IMG/VR virus record: IMGVR_UViG_3300028025_002794
Location: 1 to 30,812 of that record
Origin: a virus
Strand: one strand, 5' to 3'
DNA: 30,812 nucleotides
The notes under the pieces are model-generated. The model ran no database searches. It saw only the letters and a list, made by a program, of their open reading frames with translations, and was not told the origin of the DNA. Below are positions 20,389-28,621 of this stretch, piece after piece. The translations under genes were made by a program, and so were the position numbers. Position 1 is the stretch's first letter, and each line of letters starts with the position of its first letter.

Positions 20389-21255
20389 TTACAGGGTTTT
20401 TCTTTCTTTTAATGCCCTGCGGATGCCTTCGCGCAAAGAGATTTGAGGTCTAAAGTAATGATGTGATTGATAAGGATTACCTACGCGATACTGAACGCCA
20501 ACCGGCGCAGTCAGTATGTGATTAAAGATAGGCGCAATCCCTGCTTCTTCACAGACCATTTGAGCCAAGTCATTAAAGCTTGTAGGAATGCCAGAGCATA
20601 GGTTCCAAGTACCGTCATAGCCGGTCTGAACGTGCCACAGAACAGCCTGAACAATGTCCTCAATGTGGATGAAGTCGCGCACCTGCTCACCGTCACCCCA
20701 AATGTCAAAGACTTCTACCCCGGCTAGAGCGCGGTCAATAAAACTAGGGAACGGGTAATCTACATCTTGATCTGATCCGTATCCGCTAAATGGTCTAAAG
20801 ACAAACATCTTGGAATCGGTCACAAATTGCGCAAGATACTCCCCAGTTAATTTTGCCCAGCCGTAAGTAAGGTCAGGGTTGCTAACTGCATCTAGGCGAA
20901 TGTCTGACTCTGCTAAACGGTATCTGTGTTCTGGCTTTTGTAGCTCGATTGGGTAAGCAGCAGAACTAGAGAAATAGACCACGTTCTTAGGCTTAGTCTT
21001 TTGTACCCAATTAAAGAACTCTGCATCTATGGATAAGTCAGTGGCTACGCTTAATGGCTCGCCTTCGATAGTTGCCCGACCACCAACAATGGCGGCTAGA
21101 TGAATTACCAAGTCAAACTGTTCTGAATTGCGCTTAAAGAAATCCCGGCAATCGTGTCCGTCTTTTAAGTCAATCCCGGTGATCTTGCTATTAGGCAAAG
21201 CCTTTACAAAGTTACGACCAACAAAGCCCTTATGCCCGGTGATAAGTATCTTCAT
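20389..21255 (-). CDS. NAD-dependent nucleotide-sugar epimerase/dehydratase
   Basis: 288 aa from ATG 21255 (TAATG with the upstream glycosyltransferase). Extended short-chain dehydrogenase: TGHKGFVG (6-13) binds NAD(P), FSSSAAY near 95-101 and YGWAK (Tyr131, Lys135) supply the catalytic triad. The GDGEQVRDFIHIEDI region is typical of GDP-fucose synthase/UDP-glucose 4-epimerase relatives. It would make the activated sugar used by the three glycosyltransferases encoded upstream. Exact sugar unknown. Confidence 0.88.
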   Translation of the reverse strand: MKILITGHKGFVGRNFVKALPNSKITGIDLKDGHDCRDFFKRNSEQFDLVIHLAAIVGGRATIEGEPLSVATDLSIDAEFFNWVQKTKPKNVVYFSSSAAYPIELQKPEHRYRLAESDIRLDAVSNPDLTYGWAKLTGEYLAQFVTDSKMFVFRPFSGYGSDQDVDYPFPSFIDRALAGVEVFDIWGDGEQVRDFIHIEDIVQAVLWHVQTGYDGTWNLCSGIPTSFNDLAQMVCEEAGIAPIFNHILTAPVGVQYRVGNPYQSHHYFRPQISLREGIRRALKERKTL

Positions 21256-21929
21256 TACCAAGCCTTTACGTTCTCAACATCGTTAGCAAATTCAGTGGCA
21301 AGGTACTCAGCAAAGATAGCCTGATCGCCGTTGTGCATTTCAGGCGTGTTCACAGCTGCGTAACGGTCATCGTGTTCAGCCTTGCCGTTTGTGTAGTGCA
21401 GGTGTTCAAGGATTACATCTGGCAAATAGTTGCAGTTACCTAGAGCCTTACCCATTGCAAGCCAGTAGTTATCTAGGAACAAATGCTTTAGGGCTGGTGG
21501 TGACATAAAGCCCGTAGCCCTGATGATCTTGCTAGACATAACTACGGCAGTTGGCAGGTTCTCGCCTTGCAGTAAATCGTTACCGTAAGCAATGCCGGGC
21601 TGATCGCCAATGGCTTCTGCAAGTTTCGTATCCCAACCACCAGTGCGCGGTAGGTGGTCATCACCCATGAAGCAGATGTAGTCATAGTCAGGCGCAAACC
21701 ATAAAGCCCAATGGTTAAGAGTGCCGTTCATGCCCATACGGTTGGCGATACAGACCTTGACGTTATCTAGCCCAGCCGTTTCTGCCATAAGCCCGTTATA
21801 GGTTTTCGCGTCATCTGCATCTATTGCAAAGACAACTTCCGTAAAGTCTGCTGTTGCGTTGATTGCTTCAAATAAACGAATCGCGTTATCGTTGCGACCC
21901 CGTGTAGGAATAATCGTAAGCATTCTCAT
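21255..21929 (-). CDS. GT-A (family 2-like) glycosyltransferase
   Basis: 224 aa. IIPTRGRNDNAIRLFEAI opens a GT-A fold; FMGDDHLP (88-94) gives the DxD-like metal site, and HYTNGKAEHDDRY lies near the acceptor region. No membrane helix, so it acts in the cytoplasm. Start ATGA-coupled to the GT-B gene upstream. It may modify virion proteins, DNA or host surface glycans. Confidence 0.83.
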   Translation of the reverse strand: MRMLTIIPTRGRNDNAIRLFEAINATADFTEVVFAIDADDAKTYNGLMAETAGLDNVKVCIANRMGMNGTLNHWALWFAPDYDYICFMGDDHLPRTGGWDTKLAEAIGDQPGIAYGNDLLQGENLPTAVVMSSKIIRATGFMSPPALKHLFLDNYWLAMGKALGNCNYLPDVILEHLHYTNGKAEHDDRYAAVNTPEMHNGDQAIFAEYLATEFANDVENVKAW

Positions 21930-22729
21930 TGTTGTACCAATCTCCAGAAGGTGTCCCCGGCTTTATCTATCATGTGTCTTAAGTGATCTGCATCTTGCCA
22001 ATCTTGAACTGACGTGATGCCTACGTTGTCGTTGGTGTGAATCCTGCACCCTGAAAGAACGGCTTCCATAACTGCGCGACATTCAGACTCAAACGCTAAC
22101 GGCAAATGCACAAACCATTCGACCCTAGCCATAGCATCTAGAACCTGTTCACGCGGCACATCTGTAAGAGCTTTGAACTCATAACCTGCCTGCGCTGCCC
22201 AAAGTTCTGCTTTTAGTCTGCCCTTAAGCGGATGGTTACGAGCTGCCCATAAAGCCCAAGGTTGTTTGTCTAAATGGTCATAACACTTACTGGTGTCGAA
22301 GTAACTTAAAACCTGAGCTGTTTTGCGTGGCTTTGCCCAAGATAACTCCCTGCGCATGTGTGCCGGGGTATGGGTTACAAATAAACGACTGCCAGAGATT
22401 AAAGAATTAAGCCCTGCCCTTGGTGTCTGTAAATGATGCACAAACACGAACGGGTCATGCTTGCTCAGTTCATACAACTGAACATCTGTAAACGCATCTG
22501 TTCCGGTGACAATGACCGAATCAAACTTGCTTGGCTCAAACTGATCAAATGTGTATGGCGTGACAATTTCGATCTCATAGTCCAAAGGTGCTTGCAAGCG
22601 GTATTCGTAGTCTGACATTTCTGCGCCACCTGCAAACTGCCCACTGAATAGCCCTTCCTGCCCCACAGAGCCATTCTCAGGCACTTTAACCTGATTCTCA
22701 ACGTGATGTGTGTACCAGCCTATTTTCAC
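21926..22729 (-). CDS. GT-B-like glycosyltransferase
   Basis: 267 aa starting at GTG 22729. MKIGWYTHHVENQ with QFAGGAEMSDYEYR at the N-terminus and WFVHLPLAFESECRAVMEAVLSGCRIHTNDNVGI at the C-terminus (E-x-ECRAVMEA-LSGC) is a short GT-B fold lacking some middle elements. It lies between the GT4-like and GT-A genes. Donor and acceptor unknown. Confidence 0.78.
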   Translation of the reverse strand: MKIGWYTHHVENQVKVPENGSVGQEGLFSGQFAGGAEMSDYEYRLQAPLDYEIEIVTPYTFDQFEPSKFDSVIVTGTDAFTDVQLYELSKHDPFVFVHHLQTPRAGLNSLISGSRLFVTHTPAHMRRELSWAKPRKTAQVLSYFDTSKCYDHLDKQPWALWAARNHPLKGRLKAELWAAQAGYEFKALTDVPREQVLDAMARVEWFVHLPLAFESECRAVMEAVLSGCRIHTNDNVGITSVQDWQDADHLRHMIDKAGDTFWRLVQQ

Positions 22730-22732
22730 GCT

Positions 22733-23908
22733 CTACATCCGTTCTAGGGCTTTGGACTCCAAAACCTTTAGTGCAGGTTTCCAGTGTTCTTCAAAGACCG
22801 TATCTGCGTTATACGCTTTGGCAAACTCTTGCGCCTTTTCTGACCTGCCACGACCACGCTGATAAGCCTGCTCTAGCGCATCCACAATGCCGGGAACGCT
22901 AGGCATGTGGAACCAACTTGCCTGCGGTGCATCCCAAAGTGGCTGACCTTCAATTAACCAGCCGTCACCTAGTAGCTCTGTTGAAGCTGCAAAGTCAGAA
23001 ATAATGACTGGCGTGCCACAGGCTTGCGCTTCGATAGTTGGAATACCAAAACCTTCACCGTATGAGGTAGCAAGTAGAACATCCATAGCCGTATAGATCG
23101 TTGCTAGTGTCTGTTGCTCAATTCCGGTGCGGTAGGTGTATGGATCAACAAACCTAAACTTTTCTTCAGGCACTCCACAAGACTGAAGTAGTTGCATCAA
23201 CTTAATTCCGCCAAGTGCGCCAAGCTGATCTGTGTGCAGATACAGAACTACGTCATCGTGCTTTTGAGCAAACATCGAGAACGCAAGAATGTTTTCGCCA
23301 AATGCTTTGCGATTAGGACTCACGCCTTTATTAGCTGCATTCATTCCGACAACAAACTTATCTTCGTCAATGCCTATGAAGTCGCGCCCAGTAGTTCCCT
23401 TGTGGCGTTTCATTGGCTTAAAGACTGACTCAATGCCGTGTGGCACATAAAGAGATTCAATCCCTACGTTCTCAATCATTGCCTGCCCGTATTGGCTCAT
23501 GGCAATAGGGGTTACAAAGTCATTGCGTAGCCACTTAATTACTTCTGGCGGTGCAGGGATGTGATCAACAGGAACCCAACTTGCTACGTTCCAATCGCTC
23601 CACCTATCGCCTTTGAATACCCATACGTCATAGAGCGTGAAAAGAATGTGCGGTTGCTTTGGATGACGTGAAGTCCAGTCGTGCATGTGCGCTGGGACTA
23701 CATCATTTGAATAAAGGTCTGCGCCACGTTGATAAACGGGCATACCTTCCCAGTCAGTGTTAGAACCTTCTAGGCCGTAGTTGTTAAAGATTGCAACATC
23801 GTGGCCTAATGCTTTAAGTCGTTGTGTGACTTGTGCTGTTTGTGTGCCGTATCCAGTCGCAGCCCAAGGTGCGTTAGAGTTCCAGCCAATACATAGGGAT
23901 TTGCTCAC
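22733..23908 (-). CDS. GT4-type GT-B glycosyltransferase
   Basis: 391 aa from GTG 23908, with AAGGA six bases upstream. GT-B fold: N-terminal CIGWNSNAPWAATGYGTQTAQV, HGIE in the middle, and C-terminal EX7E motif in YGEGFGIPTIEAQACGTPVI (Glu285, Glu293), the donor-binding site of family 4 enzymes. First gene of the four-gene glycosylation cassette, after the capsid terminator. Retaining transfer from a nucleotide sugar is expected. Confidence 0.87.
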   Translation of the reverse strand: MSKSLCIGWNSNAPWAATGYGTQTAQVTQRLKALGHDVAIFNNYGLEGSNTDWEGMPVYQRGADLYSNDVVPAHMHDWTSRHPKQPHILFTLYDVWVFKGDRWSDWNVASWVPVDHIPAPPEVIKWLRNDFVTPIAMSQYGQAMIENVGIESLYVPHGIESVFKPMKRHKGTTGRDFIGIDEDKFVVGMNAANKGVSPNRKAFGENILAFSMFAQKHDDVVLYLHTDQLGALGGIKLMQLLQSCGVPEEKFRFVDPYTYRTGIEQQTLATIYTAMDVLLATSYGEGFGIPTIEAQACGTPVIISDFAASTELLGDGWLIEGQPLWDAPQASWFHMPSVPGIVDALEQAYQRGRGRSEKAQEFAKAYNADTVFEEHWKPALKVLESKALERM

Positions 23909-23967
23909 AGGTGTTCCTTAGATCGCAGGTAGTCAAACCTTAACCTAAAACCTGCTAAAACAAAAGC

Positions 23968-24003
23968 AGAACCCCACCAAGCCTGCGCTCCCGGTGGGGT
24001 TCT
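23968..24003 (-). terminator. Strong terminator after major capsid gene
   Basis: Perfect 11-bp stem AGAACCCCACC/GGTGGGGTTCT with a 14-nt loop; minus strand continues GCTTTTGTTTT. It starts 19 nt after the capsid stop. A 6-bp inverted repeat GCAGGT/ACCTGC (23925-23955) follows before the glycosyltransferase start. Confidence 0.85.
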
Positions 24004-24022
24004 ACGTTTTGGGGTGCTATTA

Positions 24023-25216
24023 CTAGCTGGCTCCGCCTGCGAAGTACTTCACATGGCTGGTCTGAATTAGATTGCCGTCTACGCGCATTGTGGCGCGGAA
24101 GGTAATCAAGTCATTCTGGAATGCGTAATCGTCTGAACGATCTAGGCGCAATCCGCCAACTGTGCGTGCGAAGTAGCTAGGTAGGTGTCCGAAGATAACG
24201 GACTTAGCTGATGTTGCTGGAGCTGCCATTGCTGGGTTCTCAAAGATTGGGTAACCAAGCAATAGATCGCGTGCATCTGCCGATAGTGATGGGCTGAACA
24301 GGTACTGACCTGCTGAATCCTTCAACTTGCGAACAGCTGCGATTGACTGGGCGTTCATCTGCCAGCCAGTTCCCGGAAGGGTGCGACCTGCGGTATCAAC
24401 GCTGTAAACCAAGTCAATTAGGTTGTCAGCAGTGAATGCGCCTGTTACGCCGGTTCCGCCAGTGATGCCTGAACCTGCGGCAGTTACGATACCTGTTGGC
24501 TGTACTGTTCCAGTTCCAGTTGTTAGTGCGCCATTGACTGCGTAGCCAAGTGCGTTACCTGTTTGCTGGGCAAGGAATCCAAGGATATCAACGCCTGCAT
24601 CTTCAACCATTTCACGGCTGATCTGGGTCAAGAATGAGTACTTGTAAGCACCAAGGGTCTTGAATGCGTTGAATGCTGGATCGCTTTCGCCAATTGCAGC
24701 TGCTTCAGCAGAAACTGTACCAACGCTGTATGCAGATAGTGAAGGAATCTGAAGATTCTCGCCACCGGCTGTGTTAAGGATGGTTGATGTTTCTAGCATT
24801 GGGCCAACGTGACGAGCAAGCATGATTACCTGATCGTAGAAAGAAGTTGGAACTGGTGCGCCAGTCGAACCCTTTGTTACATCGCGCTTCTCGAACGAGT
24901 GGGAACGAATCTCACCGCGTGCTAGGGAACGGATTAGTTCAGCTTCGTTGATTTCTGGAACAGAAACAACTTCTGGCTTAACTTGTGCTTCGAAACCCTT
25001 CATAGCTTCAGCTGCACGCTCTTCGCGCTCTGCTTGTGCCTTCATGGTTTCCATTACCTGTGAACGCTGATCAAGGTCTGCCATGATGCGGTCATAAGTT
25101 TGGTTTTCTTCTGCGGATAGATCGCGCTTTTCAGCTGCTGCTGAGTCGAGAAGAGCCTTTGCTTCTTCCCAAGCCTTAGCGCGTGCTTCCGCTTGCTGAC
25201 GGATGTAGTCAGACAT
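24023..25216 (-). CDS. Major capsid protein (HK97 fold)
   Basis: 397 aa with AGGAG upstream of ATG. Residues 1-80 are a charged coiled coil (the delta/scaffold domain), which the prohead protease should remove near residue 105-120 (SFEKRDVTKGSTGAPVP). The rest is the HK97 fold: MLETSTILNTAGGENLQIPSLS, SREMVEDAGVDILGFLAQQTGNALG, GWQMNAQSIAAVRKLKDSAGQYLF, VIFGHLPSYFARTVGGLRLDRSDDYAFQNDLITFRATMRVDGNL. Complete. Flanked by terminators on both sides. Confidence 0.95.
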   Translation of the reverse strand: MSDYIRQQAEARAKAWEEAKALLDSAAAEKRDLSAEENQTYDRIMADLDQRSQVMETMKAQAEREERAAEAMKGFEAQVKPEVVSVPEINEAELIRSLARGEIRSHSFEKRDVTKGSTGAPVPTSFYDQVIMLARHVGPMLETSTILNTAGGENLQIPSLSAYSVGTVSAEAAAIGESDPAFNAFKTLGAYKYSFLTQISREMVEDAGVDILGFLAQQTGNALGYAVNGALTTGTGTVQPTGIVTAAGSGITGGTGVTGAFTADNLIDLVYSVDTAGRTLPGTGWQMNAQSIAAVRKLKDSAGQYLFSPSLSADARDLLLGYPIFENPAMAAPATSAKSVIFGHLPSYFARTVGGLRLDRSDDYAFQNDLITFRATMRVDGNLIQTSHVKYFAGGAS

Positions 25217-25334
25217 GTGGACTCCTAAAGTCTTAGATTGGATTGGGTCTTGCAGGGATTCTGTGTGGCTCCACGACAGAAAAGCGCAATGGTGGCTCCA
25301 CGCAATCGCACACTCTAATTATGGCACAATAAAA
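25217..25334 (-). promoter_or_regulatory. Capsid leader with GTGGCTCCAC repeats
   Basis: Between terminator and capsid start. GTGGCTCCACG is repeated at 25265-25275 and 25292-25302; each copy is self-complementary at its ends (GTGG/CCAC), so local or cross-pairing hairpins are possible. A CATAAT -10-like hexamer lies at 25318-25323 but no matching -35 is seen. Probably the capsid mRNA leader. Confidence 0.45.
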
Positions 25335-25368
25335 AACGGCTCAGATGCTTCCCCACATCCGAACCGTT
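25335..25368 (-). terminator. Terminator after prohead protease
   Basis: A 13-bp imperfect stem (AACGGTTCGGATG with CATCTGAGCCGTT on the minus strand, with one G-T pair and one mismatch) is followed by TTTT. It lies 14 nt after the protease stop and ahead of the capsid leader. Confidence 0.8.
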
Positions 25369-25381
25369 CTTTGTAATTATG

Positions 25382-26089
25382 TTAGAACGCTTTAAGCATT
25401 AAATCAAGTTGTTTGCGTTTGATTTCCAACAAGTCTGCTGGGTTTGGTTGATCTGCTCTAAGTTTAGAAACAACTTCAGTCAGAATTTCAGCTTGTGTGT
25501 CAGTTAGTGTTTGACCTTCTTCAAGTCGAACCATTGCATCTGCTAAAGAATCTGCATCAACTAAAGTGCGAGTTGCAAGAATGTCAATGGTACGAACGTC
25601 AGCAGTTGTTGCTTCATAGGCTGGGAATCCAGTAACAACAGAAACTTCATGTAAACGGATTTGATGTAGTTCCCGTGTAGATCCGTCACTGCTCCACTTG
25701 TCACCATTTGGCGGAACTGAGAAACCGAAACTCATTGAATGAACATCTCCACGTTGCATCAAAACTGATAAGTCACGACCAACGGTTGTTTCAGGCAGTT
25801 TGGCTTCAGCTAATAAGCCCTTTGAATCTTCTGTAAGTCTTAGGGTTCCGGAACGTGTAGAAGCAAGAATGTGATCCATGTTGTGATTCATAAACATTTT
25901 CACTTCGTTGCGTGTTTTCAATGAACGCTGAAAAGCACCGGTACGAATGTACTCAGTGAAAGGTAGTGGTTCAGAAGGCGAATCGAAAACCGCAGCATAT
26001 CCTCTGAAGGTCATTTTGTCAGAACTTGCTTCACCTTCAAAATTAAGTTCAAAATTTGCCGGACTTGTTCTGCGTTCAACGGTTTTCAA
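25382..26089 (-). CDS. HK97-type prohead protease
   Basis: 235 aa from TTG 26089, with GGAG five bases upstream. S78-family residues: His69 (MNHN), Ser120 in SMSFGF, and Glu148 in LHEVSVV. FRGYAAVFDSPSEPL at residues 28-42 is the usual N-terminal signature. It cleaves the capsid delta domain during maturation. A terminator follows. Confidence 0.92.
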   Translation of the reverse strand: MKTVERRTSPANFELNFEGEASSDKMTFRGYAAVFDSPSEPLPFTEYIRTGAFQRSLKTRNEVKMFMNHNMDHILASTRSGTLRLTEDSKGLLAEAKLPETTVGRDLSVLMQRGDVHSMSFGFSVPPNGDKWSSDGSTRELHQIRLHEVSVVTGFPAYEATTADVRTIDILATRTLVDADSLADAMVRLEEGQTLTDTQAEILTEVVSKLRADQPNPADLLEIKRKQLDLMLKAF

Positions 26090-26138
26090 AGTTACTCCAA
26101 TTTAGAAATTGCGTTAAGTCTATTTTGGCATAAAAAAA

Positions 26139-26158
26139 TGGCGGAATTGCTTCCGCCA
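26139..26158 (-). terminator. Strong intrinsic terminator
   Basis: Perfect 8-bp stem TGGCGGAA/TTCCGCCA with a 4-nt loop, then TTTTTTT on the minus strand, 14 nt after the stop of the 26173-26499 gene. Confidence 0.88.
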
Positions 26159-26172
26159 CTCTATTTGTTTAT

Positions 26173-26499
26173 TTAGTAAGTTCCGGGAGCCGATTGCATC
26201 TTTGGTTCGCCTTCCCAAACTCCGATAATTCCTTCGTATTCGTTGGAACCTTTAGAAACCCAACCATAAGAGTTGAACTTTACTTTCCGCTTGAAGGGCT
26301 TTCCTTCTGGTTCTGAACTAGGCACAACGCCAACCACAGAAGGCCATTGTTCTGAACTTGGAATTACTTCTTTTTGTATCTTCTGAAACTTGGCCCATTG
26401 ACCTTCAAAGCTGATCACTTCATAGAATTCATAGAAAGTGGCTTCGTAACCCCACACGCCATAAACAATCTGACCAACAACAGGTGTTTCCTGCATCAT
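26173..26499 (-). CDS. Moron-type protein in head region
   Basis: 108 aa from ATG 26499 with AAGGAG seven bases upstream. VVGQIVYGVWGYEATFYEFYEVISFEGQWAKFQKIQKEVIPSSEQ ... PFKRKVK ... VWEGEPKMQSAPGTY matches the pattern of small plasmid/phage proteins (YGYE-T-FY-VV ... V-I-K-I ... G-PFRRKV ... WDGKP) of unknown role. It has its own leader and terminator between virion genes. Such insertion of an independently transcribed gene is moron-like. Confidence 0.75.
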   Translation of the reverse strand: MMQETPVVGQIVYGVWGYEATFYEFYEVISFEGQWAKFQKIQKEVIPSSEQWPSVVGVVPSSEPEGKPFKRKVKFNSYGWVSKGSNEYEGIIGVWEGEPKMQSAPGTY

Positions 26500-26562
26500 C
26501 TCGCTACTCCTTAATCTCACTTACATACTGAGTGTATAACAAAAGATTAAGAAAAGCAACTT
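26500..26562 (-). promoter_or_regulatory. Leader with GTTATACA element
   Basis: Minus strand contains TTTTGTTATACACTCAGTAT followed by GTAAG and AAGGAGTAGCGAG before the ATG. GTTATACA and the GGAGTAG-GAG box recur upstream of the moron genes at 20311 and 20102. No consensus -35 is visible here. Confidence 0.45.
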
Positions 26563-26766
26563 TTAAGCAGGATTTGGTATCTCAATGTCGGGAATTTCAG
26601 CAACAATTTCAAGGGAATCTCCTCTTTGCTGAATTTCTTTTATTTCATAGGTTATTTGTTCCCATAATTTGAGCATTTCTGGCGTTAATTTGTACCTAAA
26701 GCTAGATTGTGACTTTTTTAGGGCTATGTGAACGTACATTTTCTCAATTATTTCTGCCTGTACCAT
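26563..26766 (-). CDS. Hypothetical protein after zeta-kinase gene
   Basis: 67 aa, TAATG-coupled to the upstream structural gene. N-terminal strand (KMYVHIALKKSQSSFRYKL), a helix (MLKLWEQITYEIKEIQQRG) and a final acidic strand (LEIVAEIPDIEIPNPA). No motif found. As it is coupled to a zeta-toxin-domain gene, an antidote-type partner is conceivable, but nothing in the sequence shows that. Confidence 0.65.
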   Translation of the reverse strand: MVQAEIIEKMYVHIALKKSQSSFRYKLTPEMLKLWEQITYEIKEIQQRGDSLEIVAEIPDIEIPNPA

Positions 26767-28346
26767 TACTCACCAGCCTTTGCTAAGAAGGCGTTGTAAC
26801 CTTCTTCATCATTCACCTTGAATTTACCATTTTTGCCACTTGCAAGCAACTTTAGGTCACCGGTGGTATCAAAAAGGTTAATTTCATCAAATTGATCTAC
26901 GATTTTTGGCAAAACGCTACTAACTCCGGCATGTGTACCCCTGATCACTGATTCAGGAACATATCTACCGGTTTTTTTACCTCTTGCATTTGCTCTATCT
27001 ACTGCAACTTGAGTAGGAACAGTGGCGTAATTGCCAACAACTCTGTAATTGGCATCTTTTGCTTTCTTTATTTTCTTACCCATGCTGGCTTCTGAACTAT
27101 CTCCAGTTCCATCAGCTACAACATCTCGCTTAGTTTCAAAAGCTGCTGCCTGTATTCGCTTTGCAACATAGCTTGATTCTTCATGCGTAAATGCAGCTCT
27201 GTTGGTATCTCCCTGCATTCGATCCCATTCAGGCAACTTTTCTTTGACTTCATCCGGGTTTACTTGAACTGCTTTATCCGTAGAAGGAATGTTTACTTTC
27301 GAATCTTTAAGCATCGTGGACTTACCGGCAGCCGGCCCACCGCCCATGACGTAATACGTTGGATTATCCGAAACAGGAACGCCAGAAACTGCATCTGAAA
27401 CTATTTTGTCGTGCAGTGCTTGTCTTTCCGGTGTAAATGAATAGGAACCATCAGCATTCTCTCTTAAATGCGGTGCAGCTGATCCACCACGAAAATCTGA
27501 AGCCATTTCTTTGGTAATTTCAATGTTTCCCTGACCAACTTCTCCACCGCCACCCTTGCCATGTGACTTTTGATCATGTTTGCCAGTTAAATGACGTTGT
27601 TCTTCTTCTTTAACTCTTTCTGCAACATCTAACGCATACTGCATTGCGGCTCTTGCTTTTGTTTTTGAAGGGCCAGATCCCCAAAGTAAATGAGCTACCA
27701 CTCCTTTAGAAGGATAATTTGGTGATTTAGGATCGGCATCAGGACTATCCAAATCGTCTAAATGGCGTGCAATCCAAGCTGCCATTCTTACCCATTTATC
27801 GTCTGTGACTGTTCCGCGTGCCATCAATCGAGCTTCACGAATAGTTTTTTGAGTTAAACCATCTCCGCCCTTGCCTTCTGAGTAGTAATCTAACCCACGT
27901 CTTGCAGCTGCACGCATAAAAGCAGGTGCTTTTTTGTTAATAGCACGATCTTCTAAATCATTAACATCTTCTAGATCATCTACTTGGTCATCTTCCATGT
28001 CATCATCTGACTTTTCTGCCCAAGCGTTGCAGTAGTAACCGCCATCAACAAATTCATCCCATTTGTCGCACCATGCTTTAGTGCCTTCTTCATTCTGACG
28101 TTCTTCATTGAAAAACACGCAGTTTCCACAGGCACGACCTTCTGGAACATCTTGCGCTAGTGCTGGTCTGTAATTCTCAGGCAAGGCGCGTTCGCCACCC
28201 GGCTCTAATTTTTCAGCCAAAGACAAAGCAACCATTTGTTTTACTGCATCTTGCTTGCTTTCATGGCAACCTAAAACTTCGCCATCTTGTTTCGTAGTTG
28301 CCCAGCCTGAACAACCTTCTGCTTTATCTGTTATGAAGTATGGCAT
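26766..28346 (-). CDS. Virion-type polyprotein with zeta-toxin-like kinase domain
   Basis: 526 aa in several parts. (1) Residues 1-45, PYFITDKAEGCSGWATTKQDG, a small domain common in actinophage head genes. (2) 71-110, a four-Cys site (Cys73, Cys76, Cys93, Cys106), HiPIP- or zinc-like. (3) 111-133, acidic linker. (4) 136-245, a helical domain (KAPAFMRAAARRGLDYYSEGKGGDGLT ... VVAHLLWG). (5) HLTGKHDQKSHGKGGGG linker (252-268). (6) 300-526, P-loop kinase of zeta-toxin type: GGGPAAGKST (335-344), VNPDEVKEKLPEW (362-374), ADGTGD (411-416), ARGKKTGRYVP (454-464). It may be carried in the head and injected; target unknown. Confidence 0.82.
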   Translation of the reverse strand: MPYFITDKAEGCSGWATTKQDGEVLGCHESKQDAVKQMVALSLAEKLEPGGERALPENYRPALAQDVPEGRACGNCVFFNEERQNEEGTKAWCDKWDEFVDGGYYCNAWAEKSDDDMEDDQVDDLEDVNDLEDRAINKKAPAFMRAAARRGLDYYSEGKGGDGLTQKTIREARLMARGTVTDDKWVRMAAWIARHLDDLDSPDADPKSPNYPSKGVVAHLLWGSGPSKTKARAAMQYALDVAERVKEEEQRHLTGKHDQKSHGKGGGGEVGQGNIEITKEMASDFRGGSAAPHLRENADGSYSFTPERQALHDKIVSDAVSGVPVSDNPTYYVMGGGPAAGKSTMLKDSKVNIPSTDKAVQVNPDEVKEKLPEWDRMQGDTNRAAFTHEESSYVAKRIQAAAFETKRDVVADGTGDSSEASMGKKIKKAKDANYRVVGNYATVPTQVAVDRANARGKKTGRYVPESVIRGTHAGVSSVLPKIVDQFDEINLFDTTGDLKLLASGKNGKFKVNDEEGYNAFLAKAGE

Positions 28347-28612
28347 TAGTAAAGTGTCTGCCTTATCCAGTGAATACTTGCACCGGCACTTTCAGCAACT
28401 ACGAATAATGCTTCACCCGGATTGAGTAATAAGTCCATTTGTTCAAGTTTAACTAAACCAAAACCATTGTTAATAGTTACATCACCATTACCAATGTAAA
28501 CGGTCTTATCGTTGCTAGCGTTAAAGATACGAATGCGCGAAGGATTTGGACTTTGCCCATCTATCTGTGAAGGTGTGGTCAGAACTGCTGTGTGACCTGT
28601 GCTGATAGCCAT
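28346..28612 (-). CDS. Small beta-rich virion protein (head decoration-like)
   Basis: 88 aa. SRIRIFNASNDKTVYIGNGDVTINNGFGLVKLEQMDLLLNPGEALFVVAESAGASIHWIRQTLY fits small phage beta-sandwich proteins with V-N-S-YIG-VT-NG-L ... L-PGE-LFVV, found near capsid genes. TAATG overlap with the kinase gene. Decoration or fibre role is inference. Confidence 0.7.
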   Translation of the reverse strand: MAISTGHTAVLTTPSQIDGQSPNPSRIRIFNASNDKTVYIGNGDVTINNGFGLVKLEQMDLLLNPGEALFVVAESAGASIHWIRQTLY

Positions 28613-28621
28613 TGAGAATCC

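Noticed and set aside
20934-20960. Epimerase start at TTG 21261
   Set aside because: ATG 21255 forms TAATG with the upstream stop and gives the standard MKILITG start.
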